DNA of 19,771 nucleotides from Candidatus Aminicenantota bacterium (GTDB taxonomy: Bacteria; Acidobacteriota; Aminicenantia; UBA2199): NCBI GenBank assembly GCA_024644125.1, contig JAHELQ010000034.1, forward strand, positions 1-19,771, in the 5' to 3' direction. Positions within the stretch are counted from its first letter, which is position 1; every line of letters begins with the position of its first letter. The notes beneath the pieces were generated by a model. The model searched no databases. It was not told where the DNA came from and worked only from the letters and a program-made list of their open reading frames with translations. This document shows, piece by piece, positions 1-6,601 of this stretch. A program made the position numbers and the translations under genes.

Positions 1-475
1 CGAGGACGGCGGGGTCGTGGAATGGGAGGTCGGTGGGGATGGAACTGCCCCAGAGAATGAGGCGGGAGGCGGGGATGTTGCCGTTGGCCAACCAGCGGCA
101 GGCGGTGGCGACGCCTTGTGAGAAGCCCAGGATGGTGATGGCGAGGTCGCTGGCGGGGATGGAGGGGATGATGGTTTCGTGCAGGGCGTCGAGGTAGCGG
201 ATGTAGTCGTCGATGTCGTGTTGCCGGTCCTCTTTGGTCATCCAGGAGGCGCCGACAGGGCCGGAACCGCCGTACATGTAGAAGTGATTCAGGGCTTCGG
301 GGGCGATGATGAGGTGCTGCCCGTCTAGCAGGACTTCGAAGTCCTTGATGAAGCTGGCGGCCAATTGGCCGTAGCCGTGGAGAACGTACCAGAGTTTGCG
401 GACGTGGGGGCCCGGCTGGCCCATGAGATAATAGCGGGCGGTCTTTTGGACCTGTATGTACTGTGCCTGAGTCAT
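1..475 (-). CDS. Alpha/beta hydrolase (carboxylesterase/phospholipase-like), C-terminus cut by window edge
   Basis: The open frame runs from an ATG at 475 to the window edge without a stop, giving 158 visible residues. Two hallmarks of serine hydrolases of the alpha/beta fold are visible. HGYGQ at residues 33-37 follows a hydrophobic strand and fits the oxyanion-hole loop. GFSQG at residues 117-121 is a nucleophile elbow with Ser119 as the likely catalytic serine. This spacing and the GFSQG motif resemble the phospholipase/carboxylesterase (YpfH/esterase) group. The catalytic Asp and His would lie in the missing part. No signal peptide is seen, so it is probably cytoplasmic. The substrate cannot be inferred. 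The gene diverges from the Mo/W cofactor operon and is probably unrelated to it. No Shine-Dalgarno site precedes the ATG (see the promoter at 482-510). Confidence 0.8.
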   Translation of the reverse strand, partial: MTQAQYIQVQKTARYYLMGQPGPHVRKLWYVLHGYGQLAASFIKDFEVLLDGQHLIIAPEALNHFYMYGGSGPVGASWMTKEDRQHDIDDYIRYLDALHETIIPSIPASDLAITILGFSQGVATACRWLANGNIPASRLILWGSSIPTDLPFHDPAVL

Positions 476-481
476 AGGCGT

Positions 482-510
482 ATTGTAACGTAAGCGATGG
501 CCGGATGCAA
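482..510 (-). promoter_or_regulatory. Sigma70-type promoter of the hydrolase gene, probably leaderless transcript
   Basis: On the minus strand a TTGCAT -35 box (505-510) and a TACAAT -10 box (482-487) are separated by exactly 17 bp. Only six bases lie between the -10 box and the ATG at 475. A normal start site would therefore fall at or next to the A of the start codon. This agrees with the lack of a ribosome binding site. The call rests on sequence match only. Confidence 0.55.
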
Positions 511-532
511 GTGGGCGAAGCGGGCAAAGAAT

Positions 533-561
533 TTGACGTTATGGGGGTTTTTTGGTATATT
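533..561 (+). promoter_or_regulatory. Sigma70-type promoter of the Mo/W cofactor operon
   Basis: TTGACG (533-538) and TATATT (556-561) are separated by 17 bp, close to the sigma70 consensus. The predicted start site at about 567-569 coincides with the first base-paired segment of the riboswitch that follows, which supports both calls. Confidence 0.7.
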
Positions 562-566
562 ATGGT

Positions 567-661
567 TTCTCCGAGCTTCATTGGCTAAGGGCCTGTCCTA
601 TGCGGTGAAGCCGATAGGGTATGCCGGGAAACGGGTGTGCCTCCCGTGCCGGAAAGGAGAA
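567..661 (+). promoter_or_regulatory. Moco/Tuco-family riboswitch aptamer
   Basis: The stretch 639-657 (GCCTCCCGTGCCGGAAAGG) closely matches the conserved 3' part of the molybdenum cofactor RNA motif as remembered from the E. coli moaA leader, which has GCCUCCCGU, then a short segment, then GGAAAGG. The surrounding pairings also fit. P1 is TTCTCC 567-572 with GGAGAA 656-661. P2 is GGCTAAGGG 583-591 with CCCGTGCC 643-650, with a small mismatch. A hairpin forms from 598-605 with 611-617. A long hairpin at 618-641 is capped by a GAAA tetraloop at 628-631 and abuts the conserved block, as in the known RNA. The operon it heads encodes a Mo/W importer and cofactor enzymes, which is the typical context of this class. 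Whether the ligand is the molybdenum or the tungsten form cannot be read from sequence. The folding was done by eye. Confidence 0.87.
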
Positions 662-704
662 TTCGATACCGGAGACTCTCCTTCCAGGCTTTTTGTGAAA
701 GGAG
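651..704 (+). promoter_or_regulatory. Riboswitch expression platform with alternative pairings over the wtpA ribosome binding site
   Basis: CTCCTT at 678-683 can pair with AAGGAG at 699-704, the Shine-Dalgarno site of wtpA. The same segment can instead pair, within a 7-bp helix (654-660 with 677-683), with bases that the aptamer needs for P1 and the GGAAAGG element. The two states are mutually exclusive. A folded, ligand-bound aptamer would free 678-683 to mask the ribosome site, while an unfolded aptamer would leave the site open. A short T-run at 690-694 follows the 654-660/677-683 helix, so a transcriptional role cannot be excluded. The pairings are seen in the sequence; the mechanism is inferred. 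Confidence 0.55.
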
Positions 705-710
705 CTGTTT

Positions 711-1670
711 ATGAAAAAATTAGTGTTACTGGTTTTTGTTGCGGTATTGGTCGTGATGACTGCCTGCGGCGGCGGGGAAAAAGAGAAGGTGAAGATTCTG
801 GTGTTGCACGCGGGATCGTTGTCCATTCCGTTCAAAGATATGGCGCAGGCGTTTATGGTTAAATATCCGGACGTGGAGGTTCTGTTGGAAGCTCACGGCA
901 GCCGGACCGCGGCCCGTCAGATTTCCGACTTGAATCGTCAGGCCGAAGTGATGGCTTCCGCTGATTCAGAGGTGATCCGGAATTTGTTGATACCCGGGCA
1001 CGCTGATTTTTGTATCGATTTTACCACCAACGAGATGGTGCTCATGTACACGGCGCGTAGCAAGGGCGCCGGGGAGATCTCCCCCGACAATTGGTACAAA
1101 GTGCTGTTGCGCGACGATGTGCAATTCGGCCATTCGGATCCTAACGCCGATCCCTGCGGGTACCGGGCGATTTTGACCCAGAAGCTGGCGGAAATCCATT
1201 ACCAGGAGATTGGCCTCTACCAACAATTGAAGGATAAGATGCCGCAAAAGAACATCCGCCCCAAAGAGGTGGATCTTCTGGCCATGTTGGAAGCGGGGGA
1301 GCTCGATTATATCTTCATCTATCGCAGCGTGGCCGAGCAGCACAAGGCGAAATACGTCGTTTTGCCGGACGAGGTGAATCTCAAGTCGCCGGAATTCAAC
1401 GATTTGTATGGTTCGGTGTCGGTTCAGATCAGCGGCAAGCAGCCGGGCGAGTTTTTGGAGATGAAAGGGGCGGCTATGGTGTATGGCATCACGTTGCCGA
1501 AAAACGCCCAATATCCCGAATGGGGCGAGCGGTTCATCGCGTTTGTGTTGGACGCCGAAGGCCGCGATATTATGGCCAAAAACGGGCAGCCGGAAATCGT
1601 TCCGCCGCGGGTGGGCAATCGGGATACCCTTCCTGAAGGCTTGAAACGGTTTTTTGAAGCGGCGAAGTAA
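711..1670 (+). CDS. wtpA: Tungstate/molybdate ABC transporter, substrate-binding lipoprotein
   Basis: This 319-residue protein captures tungstate or molybdate outside the membrane and delivers it to the WtpB permease. Residues 1-18 are a lipoprotein signal peptide ending in a VMTAC lipobox, so Cys19 would be lipidated. The mature part carries signatures of the WtpA/ModA type: HAGSLSIPF at residues 33-41, EAHGSRTAARQ near 60-70, and a motif around Asp147-Pro-Cys-Gly-Tyr. The archaeal WtpA group binds the oxyanion in octahedral geometry with an extra Asp and Glu; Asp147 is a plausible candidate for the Asp, by analogy only. Translation starts at ATG 711, six bases after AAAGGAG (698-704). It is the first gene of the operon and lies directly behind the riboswitch. 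Preference for tungstate over molybdate is inferred from family resemblance. Confidence 0.92.
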   Translation: MKKLVLLVFVAVLVVMTACGGGEKEKVKILVLHAGSLSIPFKDMAQAFMVKYPDVEVLLEAHGSRTAARQISDLNRQAEVMASADSEVIRNLLIPGHADFCIDFTTNEMVLMYTARSKGAGEISPDNWYKVLLRDDVQFGHSDPNADPCGYRAILTQKLAEIHYQEIGLYQQLKDKMPQKNIRPKEVDLLAMLEAGELDYIFIYRSVAEQHKAKYVVLPDEVNLKSPEFNDLYGSVSVQISGKQPGEFLEMKGAAMVYGITLPKNAQYPEWGERFIAFVLDAEGRDIMAKNGQPEIVPPRVGNRDTLPEGLKRFFEAAK

Positions 1671-1694
1671 TGTCGCGCAGGCTTAGTAGATAAA

Positions 1695-2447
1695 ATGAAA
1701 TTTAAGGTGGTCTTCGCGGTGTTGGGCGTGTCGTTGGTACTCTTTGTCGGATTTCCCATCGTCAGGATGTTGGTCTCGGCATCGCCCCAGGCGCTGGTGG
1801 AGACTGGAAAAGAGACTGAGGTACAGATTTCCATTTTGTTGACGATGCGGGCTTCGTTATGGGCCACGTTGGCGGCGCTCCTGACCGGTGTGCCTCTGGC
1901 TTATTTACTGGCCCGCAAGCGTTTTCGTGGGAAAAAGATCATCGAGGGTGTCATCGATTTGCCGGTGATCATTCCCCATACGGCGGCTGGTATCGCGTTG
2001 CTGTCGGTATGGGGACGTCAATCGTTGGTTGCTAAAGTGACGGGCTTGAGTATCATGGGTACCGAAGCCGCCATCGCTATGGGCATGTTTTTCGTGTCCG
2101 CGTCGTTTCTGGTAAACGCGGTAAAAGAGGGATTCAAGCTGGTGGACGAGCGGTATGAAAAAACCGCGGTGACTCTGGGGGCGACGCCCTGGAAGGCGTT
2201 TCGCACTGTTAGTTTACCGATGGTGAAGAAGTCGATTATGTCCGGTTCCATCATGATGTGGGGCCGTGGAATTTCGGAATTTGGGGCAGTGGTGATTCTG
2301 GCGTACCATCCAATGACGGCTCCGGTGATGATATTCGAGAGGTTTCAGAACTTTGGGCTGAAATACGCGACGCCGGTGACTGTGTTGTTGGTGGGCATCA
2401 GTCTGGCGGTGTTCATTGGCTTGCGAATATTGGAAGACCGCAAATGA
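1695..2447 (+). CDS. wtpB: Tungstate/molybdate ABC transporter, permease
   Basis: This 250-residue integral membrane protein is the permease of the importer and would act as a homodimer. A hydrophobic helix lies at about residues 4-27. Several more follow, including segments around 50-72 and 85-105 and a last helix near 225-245. The stretch from about residue 150 to 185 (ERYEKTAVTLGATPWKAF, then SLPMVKKSI) is the EAA loop that contacts the ATPase. The sequence resembles the ModB/WtpB/CysT branch of ABC permeases. The start ATG 1695 has only a weak upstream AGG and lies 24 bases after the wtpA stop. wtpC begins 10 bases after its end, so the three genes form one unit. Confidence 0.92.
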   Translation: MKFKVVFAVLGVSLVLFVGFPIVRMLVSASPQALVETGKETEVQISILLTMRASLWATLAALLTGVPLAYLLARKRFRGKKIIEGVIDLPVIIPHTAAGIALLSVWGRQSLVAKVTGLSIMGTEAAIAMGMFFVSASFLVNAVKEGFKLVDERYEKTAVTLGATPWKAFRTVSLPMVKKSIMSGSIMMWGRGISEFGAVVILAYHPMTAPVMIFERFQNFGLKYATPVTVLLVGISLAVFIGLRILEDRK

Positions 2448-2457
2448 CGGGGCGATC

Positions 2458-3471
2458 ATGAGCATCGAGATGAAGAACGTTTCCCTGGCGTTGGTGGGCT
2501 TTTCGTTGGAAGAACTGAATCTGCGCATCCAGCCGGGGGAATTTTTTGTGATTCTTGGACCCAGCGGCGCCGGCAAGACTTTGATATTGGAATTGTTGGC
2601 TGGACTTATTTTACCCGATATGGGGGCGATTTCCGGCGTGGACCGGGAGCGTTTGGGATTTATTTACCAGGATTATATGTTGTTTCCCCATTTGAATGTG
2701 ATGGAGAATATCGGGTATGGATTGAGAATCCGCAAGCGGCCCAAAGGGGAGATCCGGCAGAAGACGCGGGATCTGGCGGTTCAATTGGGGATCGGTCATC
2801 TTCTGGAACGCGGCGTCGAGAATCTATCGGGCGGAGAGAAGCAGCGGGTGGCAATTGCGCGGGCCATGGCGATCGAGCCGCAGGTTTTTTTGGTGGACGA
2901 GCCGACGGCGGCGCTGGACCGCAACACGCGGGCCCTGACGCAGCAAATGTTCATGGATTTGCACAAACAGTCGGACGCCACGTTTGTGCATGTGACCCAT
3001 GATTTTGAAGAGGCCCTGGCGTTGGCAGACCGGATCGCGGTCATCCTGGACGGCAGGATCCAACAGGTGGGCACGCCGGACCAGGTGTTCAACCAACCAG
3101 CCAGCCGGCAGATCGCAGACTTTTTGGGATATAAGAATGTGTTCTGCGGTCCGGTGGAGGATTACAAGATTCGCATTGACGGAGTGACCCTTGGAGTTCC
3201 ACTGGAGCAGGGGGACAATGTGTATCTTGCAATCCGGTCCGACGATATCTTCCTCTCGCGGCAACCTATCGAGTCTTCCGCCCGCAACACGTTGCAGGGG
3301 ACGGTGACAAACGTTATGAAGCGGTCTGCGATGGCGGAGGTGGTGTTGGACGCGGGGATTGTGTTGACGGTTGACGTGACGCGGAAATCTTGCGAGGAGA
3401 TGGGGGTCGGAGTGGGGGATACATTGTTTGCCACGTTCAAGGTCTCGTCGTTGCGGGTGTTCCGTCATTAG
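2458..3471 (+). CDS. wtpC: Tungstate/molybdate ABC transporter, ATPase with C-terminal TOBE domain
   Basis: This 337-residue protein powers the WtpB permease by ATP hydrolysis. All motifs are intact: Walker A GPSGAGKT (34-41), Q-loop Gln71, ABC signature LSGGEKQ (123-129), Walker B ending in Asp-Glu (about 143-149) and switch His181. Residues after about 275 form a TOBE/Mop-like domain, which in ModC-type ATPases can bind the oxyanion and regulate transport. A longer reading from an ATG at 2416 exists. It would overlap wtpB by 32 bases, and homologues start at the MSIEMKNVSL region, so ATG 2458 is preferred. The gene sits between wtpB and moeA with gaps of 10-11 bases. Confidence 0.92.
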   Translation: MSIEMKNVSLALVGFSLEELNLRIQPGEFFVILGPSGAGKTLILELLAGLILPDMGAISGVDRERLGFIYQDYMLFPHLNVMENIGYGLRIRKRPKGEIRQKTRDLAVQLGIGHLLERGVENLSGGEKQRVAIARAMAIEPQVFLVDEPTAALDRNTRALTQQMFMDLHKQSDATFVHVTHDFEEALALADRIAVILDGRIQQVGTPDQVFNQPASRQIADFLGYKNVFCGPVEDYKIRIDGVTLGVPLEQGDNVYLAIRSDDIFLSRQPIESSARNTLQGTVTNVMKRSAMAEVVLDAGIVLTVDVTRKSCEEMGVGVGDTLFATFKVSSLRVFRH

Positions 3472-3482
3472 GAGAGATGACA

Positions 3483-4652
3483 ATGATAGCGGTACAGGAA
3501 GCGTTCGATATATTGAAGGCCAACGTCCCCCCGGCGCTCATCCAGGAGGCTGAGCTTCCCGGCACGTTGGGGATGGTGTTGGCGGAGAATGTCGATTCGA
3601 CCATTGCGATGCCGCCGTTCGATAAATCGGCGATGGACGGTTTCGCTCTGCGGTCGTACGATGATTCGGCGCGATTCGAGATCATCGAAACCATCGCCGC
3701 AGGAACGGCGCCTCGAAAAGAAGTCGGGCCGGGCCAATGCGCCCGCATCATGACCGGCGCCATGTTGCCTAAAGGGGCGGATAAAGTGGTGATGGTGGAG
3801 ATCACCGAAGAACGTGATGGTTTTATGACTGTTACGCGACAGGATTCTGCCCGCAATATTTGTTATTTAGGCGAGGATGTCGGCGTCGGCGACCGGGCGC
3901 TGAACGCGGGTACTTTATTGAGGCCTGCGGAGGTAGGAGTGTTAGCTTCGATGGGGCGGCGCCGGGTAAAGGTGTTTCGTCCGCCGGTGGTCGGGATATT
4001 GACCACTGGTTCGGAGATCGTGGAGCCTGGGCTTCCGTTGCATACAGGCCAGATTTACAACAGCAACGCCTATTCCATCGGCGCCCAGGCGGCGGCCATG
4101 GGATGTGAACCGGTGTACAGAGGCATTGCGGTTGACGATCCGGAGCTGATTGGAAAGGAATTGGCGGCGCTTTTTGAAGCGGTCGATGTGGTTTTGATTT
4201 CCGGCGGCGTGTCCATGGGGGAATTTGATTATGTGCCCCGCATTCTCGAGCAGTTGGGCGGGGTCATTCATTTTAGCAAAGTGGCGGTCAAGCCTGGTAA
4301 GCCGACTGTGTTCGGCACCCGCGGGAGTAACGTCTTTTTTGGTTTGCCCGGCAATCCAGTTTCCACGTTCGTGATATTCGAGGTATTTGTCAAACCGTTT
4401 TTATATCGCATGATGGGCCACCAGTACCGGCCTGTGTTCATGCGGGGAGAGATGAGCGTCGCCTACCGGCGCAAGAATGCAGCGCGGACAGCGTTCATAC
4501 CGGTGACGTACCAGGACGGCAATGTCGAGCCCGCCGATTATCATGGGTCCGCCCATTTGAGCGCGTTGACCTCGGCCGATGGGTTATTGGAAGTGGCGGC
4601 CGGCGTTCATGAGATCGTCGAAGGGAGCATCGTGCATGTTAGACAATTTTAA
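3483..4652 (+). CDS. moeA: Molybdopterin molybdenumtransferase (MoeA)
   Basis: MoeA inserts molybdate (or tungstate in some organisms) into adenylylated molybdopterin, the last general step of cofactor synthesis, in the cytoplasm. The 389-residue length is normal. Family motifs are visible: PPFDKSAMDGFALR near the N-terminus, GTAPRK and RIMTGAMLPKGAD in the middle, and in the MogA-like domain GILTTGSEIV, ISGGVSMGEFDYV and FGLPGNPVS. ATG 3483 is chosen because GGAGAG at 3471-3476 lies six bases upstream; ATG 3477 directly touches that site. The gene begins 11 bases after wtpC, and its end overlaps moaA by 17 bases. This places metal import and metal insertion in one transcript under one riboswitch. 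Confidence 0.94.
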   Translation: MIAVQEAFDILKANVPPALIQEAELPGTLGMVLAENVDSTIAMPPFDKSAMDGFALRSYDDSARFEIIETIAAGTAPRKEVGPGQCARIMTGAMLPKGADKVVMVEITEERDGFMTVTRQDSARNICYLGEDVGVGDRALNAGTLLRPAEVGVLASMGRRRVKVFRPPVVGILTTGSEIVEPGLPLHTGQIYNSNAYSIGAQAAAMGCEPVYRGIAVDDPELIGKELAALFEAVDVVLISGGVSMGEFDYVPRILEQLGGVIHFSKVAVKPGKPTVFGTRGSNVFFGLPGNPVSTFVIFEVFVKPFLYRMMGHQYRPVFMRGEMSVAYRRKNAARTAFIPVTYQDGNVEPADYHGSAHLSALTSADGLLEVAAGVHEIVEGSIVHVRQF

Positions 4653-5442
4653 GCGCAGTATCAATTATTTGCGGATTTCCGTCACAGACCGCTGCAACTT
4701 GCGGTGCAAATATTGTATGCCCGCAGGCGGTGTAACGAAAAAGACGCACCGCGATATACTCTCGTATGAGCAGATGATCGAGATCGCCCGCGAGGCTGTT
4801 TCGCTGGGTATCACGAAATTCCGCATCACCGGCGGCGAACCGTTGGTGCGGTTGGGAATCACCTATCTGGTGGAGGAATTAAAACAGCTACAGGGCGTCT
4901 ATGAAGTGACCATGACCACCAACGGCGTATTGCTTTCGCAGATGGCTGTACAATTGAAAGAAGCGGGGCTCGACAGGCTTAATATTTCACTGGATACATT
5001 GGATCCTGTGAAGTACCGGGAGTTGACCCGGATCGGGGATATCCGCCATGTGTTGGAAGGAATCGATGCCTCATTCGAGGCTGGGTTCCGCGGTACAAAG
5101 CTCAATATGGTCCTCTTGCCCGGGGTGAATGACGGCGAGGTGGCGGCCATGATGGCGTTCTGCCAAAAGAAGGGCTTGATTTTGCAACGGATCAACGAGT
5201 ATACTCTGGATGACTTGCAGAGCGTGGACCGGCGTTATTACGCCGAACGGCCGCTGCCGTGCCGGTTGTGCAACCGCATTCGCCTGACCGCGGACGGGGT
5301 CTTGAAGCCCTGCCTCTTTTCCAATCTTGAAATTCCGGTGGATTTTTCAAATATTCGCCGCAGCCTCGAACAGGCCATCCATCACAAACCCATGAACGGG
5401 ACCGCCTGCTCCACCCGCCAGAACTGGCAAATCGGCGGTTGA
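4636..5442 (+). CDS. moaA: GTP 3',8-cyclase MoaA, unusually short form
   Basis: MoaA is a radical SAM enzyme that rearranges GTP to 3',8-cyclo-7,8-dihydro-GTP, the first step of molybdopterin synthesis. The N-terminal CxxxCxxC for the SAM cluster is at Cys20, Cys24 and Cys27, and TGGEP at 65-69. The second cluster motif (Cys209, Cys212, Cys226 around NRIRLTADG) and the C-terminal Gly-Gly are also present. At 268 residues it is about 55-65 shorter than usual. The gap lies between about residues 180 and 208, where the usual FIEFMPxG region and what follows it are missing or replaced by INEYTLDDLQ. ATG 4636 is chosen over an upstream ATG at 4579 inside moeA because AAGGGAG lies a few bases upstream and the homologous N-terminus starts here. 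No moaC, moaE or moaD is present nearby. Confidence 0.9.
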   Translation: MLDNFKRSINYLRISVTDRCNLRCKYCMPAGGVTKKTHRDILSYEQMIEIAREAVSLGITKFRITGGEPLVRLGITYLVEELKQLQGVYEVTMTTNGVLLSQMAVQLKEAGLDRLNISLDTLDPVKYRELTRIGDIRHVLEGIDASFEAGFRGTKLNMVLLPGVNDGEVAAMMAFCQKKGLILQRINEYTLDDLQSVDRRYYAERPLPCRLCNRIRLTADGVLKPCLFSNLEIPVDFSNIRRSLEQAIHHKPMNGTACSTRQNWQIGG

Positions 5443-5475
5443 CGGTTAAAATTCCTGTAATCACACTTTTGTTGC

Positions 5476-5504
5476 TTGACTTTTCGTTAACCTTGATTTA
5501 AAGT
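5476..5504 (+). promoter_or_regulatory. Sigma70-type promoter of the small membrane protein gene
   Basis: TTGACT (5476-5481) and TAAAGT (5499-5504) are separated by 17 bp. This lies in the AT-rich gap after moaA and would give a leader of about 40 bases before the ATG at 5552. The -35 box is near consensus and the -10 box is moderate. Confidence 0.5.
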
Positions 5505-5551
5505 GTATTTAAGGCCCAAGTAGTAAGAAAAAGAAGGAAGGAGGAGCTCGG

Positions 5552-5704
5552 ATGAAACATTTAAAAGACATCATGAAGGCGAAAACGTCTGTAGAGCCCT
5601 GCAACTCAAGTTGGAAAATGAAGTTGGGAATATTTGTGGTCGCGTTTTCCAGCTTTGTGTTGGTGGCGGGTATTTTAAAGCTGAGAAGCGAATTGGATAT
5701 TTGA
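5552..5704 (+). CDS. Small single-pass membrane protein, 50 residues, function unknown
   Basis: A 50-codon frame starts at ATG 5552, preceded by an excellent ribosome binding site (AAGGAGGAG at 5538-5546, six bases before the near-start region). The first 24 residues are polar and basic, with six lysines. Residues 25-42 form one hydrophobic helix (LGIFVVAFSSFVLVAGIL), followed by a short charged tail KLRSELDI. This is the layout of a small inner-membrane protein. Its own promoter, strong ribosome site and clean membrane profile argue that it is real, although no family is recognised. It lies between the cofactor operon and a lipoprotein gene, and neither neighbour explains it. A T8 run follows shortly after the stop (5709-5716), but no convincing terminator stem precedes it. 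Confidence 0.6.
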   Translation: MKHLKDIMKAKTSVEPCNSSWKMKLGIFVVAFSSFVLVAGILKLRSELDI

Positions 5705-5717
5705 TCTCTTTTTTTTC

Positions 5718-5746
5718 TTGATAATACGTTTTTGATTGGCTACAAT
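5718..5746 (+). promoter_or_regulatory. Sigma70-type promoter of the lipoprotein gene
   Basis: TTGATA (5718-5723) and TACAAT (5741-5746), 17 bp apart, are both close to consensus. The predicted start site at about 5753 sits exactly in front of the hairpin at 5754-5772. Confidence 0.65.
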
Positions 5747-5753
5747 ATGTGAG

Positions 5754-5772
5754 CCGGGTATCACATGCCCGG
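5754..5772 (+). repeat. 5'-terminal stem-loop in the lipoprotein mRNA leader
   Basis: CCGGGTAT and ATGCCCGG pair over eight positions (one G-T wobble) around a CAC loop. If the promoter call is right, the stem forms the very 5' end of the mRNA, a position that often stabilises transcripts. It is also a possible operator. It has no T-run and is not a terminator. Confidence 0.5.
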
Positions 5773-5811
5773 TAAAATTCCGATACTATCATTATTCAAA
5801 GGAGGTTGTAT

Positions 5812-6486
5812 TTGAAATTCAAACATCTATTGTTGGTGGTCATAGTTGTCTCGATGTGTTGCCTGGTTCTCGGCGGTTGCAAGAAGGTGGCCGATGGGGA
5901 CAACGATAATAATGATCTGTCGAATCGGCAGAACCTGGAAAAAGGGATCGCCACATTGGGTAGTCAGTTTTTTGGTTTTGTGGATGCAATGTACGGTATG
6001 GCAGCGGCCATTCCAGCGGATGCCACATATAATAACGGCACCGGTTTCTGGAGTTTCAGCGTCACCACATTGACCGGCGAGAGCATCGATGTGCAGATGA
6101 AATTCCTGGATGCCAGCGGAAAAGTTCAGAAAGTGTACAACCCGGTGACCACAAAAAAAATGCTATTGAAGGGAGATATGACCGGTGTCTTCGGCACCAT
6201 GACCTTCGATTTGGAGATCACCGGCGTCGAGGCCGCGGCCAGCACTTTGACCGTAAACGGCAGTGGAACGATCACCTATATGGGGATCACCGGCAAATAT
6301 ACCGTCGCCAATGTGAAAATTCCGAAAAACGCGGCATATCCCGCCAGCGGAACAATCTCGATGACTATGTACGGCGTCACCATCACCCTCACCTATAACG
6401 GCACCAATATGGTGACAGCCACGTATACCTGGATGGGGCATTCCTATAGCATCAAAATCAATCTGGATACGGGAACATTGGTGTAG
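5812..6486 (+). CDS. Putative lipoprotein of unknown function, TTG start
   Basis: This 224-residue protein begins with a basic MKFKH segment, a hydrophobic stretch and a lipobox LGGC, so Cys23 would be lipidated after signal cleavage. A short Asp/Asn-rich linker (about residues 28-37) follows. The rest alternates Thr/Ser/Gly-rich beta-strand-like segments (for example GTITYMGITGKYTV and GTISMTMYGVTITLTYNG), suggesting a beta-sandwich or barrel exposed on the cell surface or in the periplasm. No known domain or catalytic motif is recognised. The start is TTG 5812, because AAAGGAGG (5798-5805) lies six bases upstream; the in-frame TTG at 5806 touches that site. The gene has its own promoter and is followed by a strong terminator-like hairpin, so it is probably a single-gene unit. 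Confidence 0.72.
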   Translation: MKFKHLLLVVIVVSMCCLVLGGCKKVADGDNDNNDLSNRQNLEKGIATLGSQFFGFVDAMYGMAAAIPADATYNNGTGFWSFSVTTLTGESIDVQMKFLDASGKVQKVYNPVTTKKMLLKGDMTGVFGTMTFDLEITGVEAAASTLTVNGSGTITYMGITGKYTVANVKIPKNAAYPASGTISMTMYGVTITLTYNGTNMVTATYTWMGHSYSIKINLDTGTLV

Positions 6487-6510
6487 CGCGGAACATACCC
6501 GCATAAGTGG

Positions 6511-6559
6511 AAAAAACAGTAGTATGAGCGGGGGTATGAGCCCCCTCTCTCATACTACT
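6511..6559 (-). terminator. Rho-independent terminator of the CODH/ACS operon (possibly bidirectional)
   Basis: An 11-bp perfect inverted repeat (6518-6528 with 6549-6559, AGTAGTATGAG and its complement) encloses a second perfect 5-bp G/C stem (6530-6534 with 6541-6545) and a 6-base loop. Read on the minus strand, the stem is followed after one base by TTTTTT (6511-6516), a classic intrinsic terminator. In the plus direction no T-run follows, although the stem lies 31 bases after the lipoprotein stop and may still block or protect that transcript. Confidence 0.88.
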
Positions 6560-6601
6560 ATATAGGTCTATTAAGTAGATAAATTTGGGTGTGCGTTATT
6601 C

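Noticed and set aside
497..862. Open frame on the plus strand covering the riboswitch and the start of wtpA
   Set aside because: It overlaps the promoter, the riboswitch and the first 50 codons of wtpA in another frame, and has no ribosome site.
5418..5440. CCGCC/GGCGG inverted repeat at the end of moaA as a terminator
   Set aside because: The stem lies inside the coding region and no T-run follows it; it could not be supported as a terminator.
5571..5792. Open frame of 73 codons on the minus strand across the small membrane protein gene and the lipoprotein promoter
   Set aside because: It has no ribosome site or promoter and covers clear plus-strand signals; its product shows no plausible profile.
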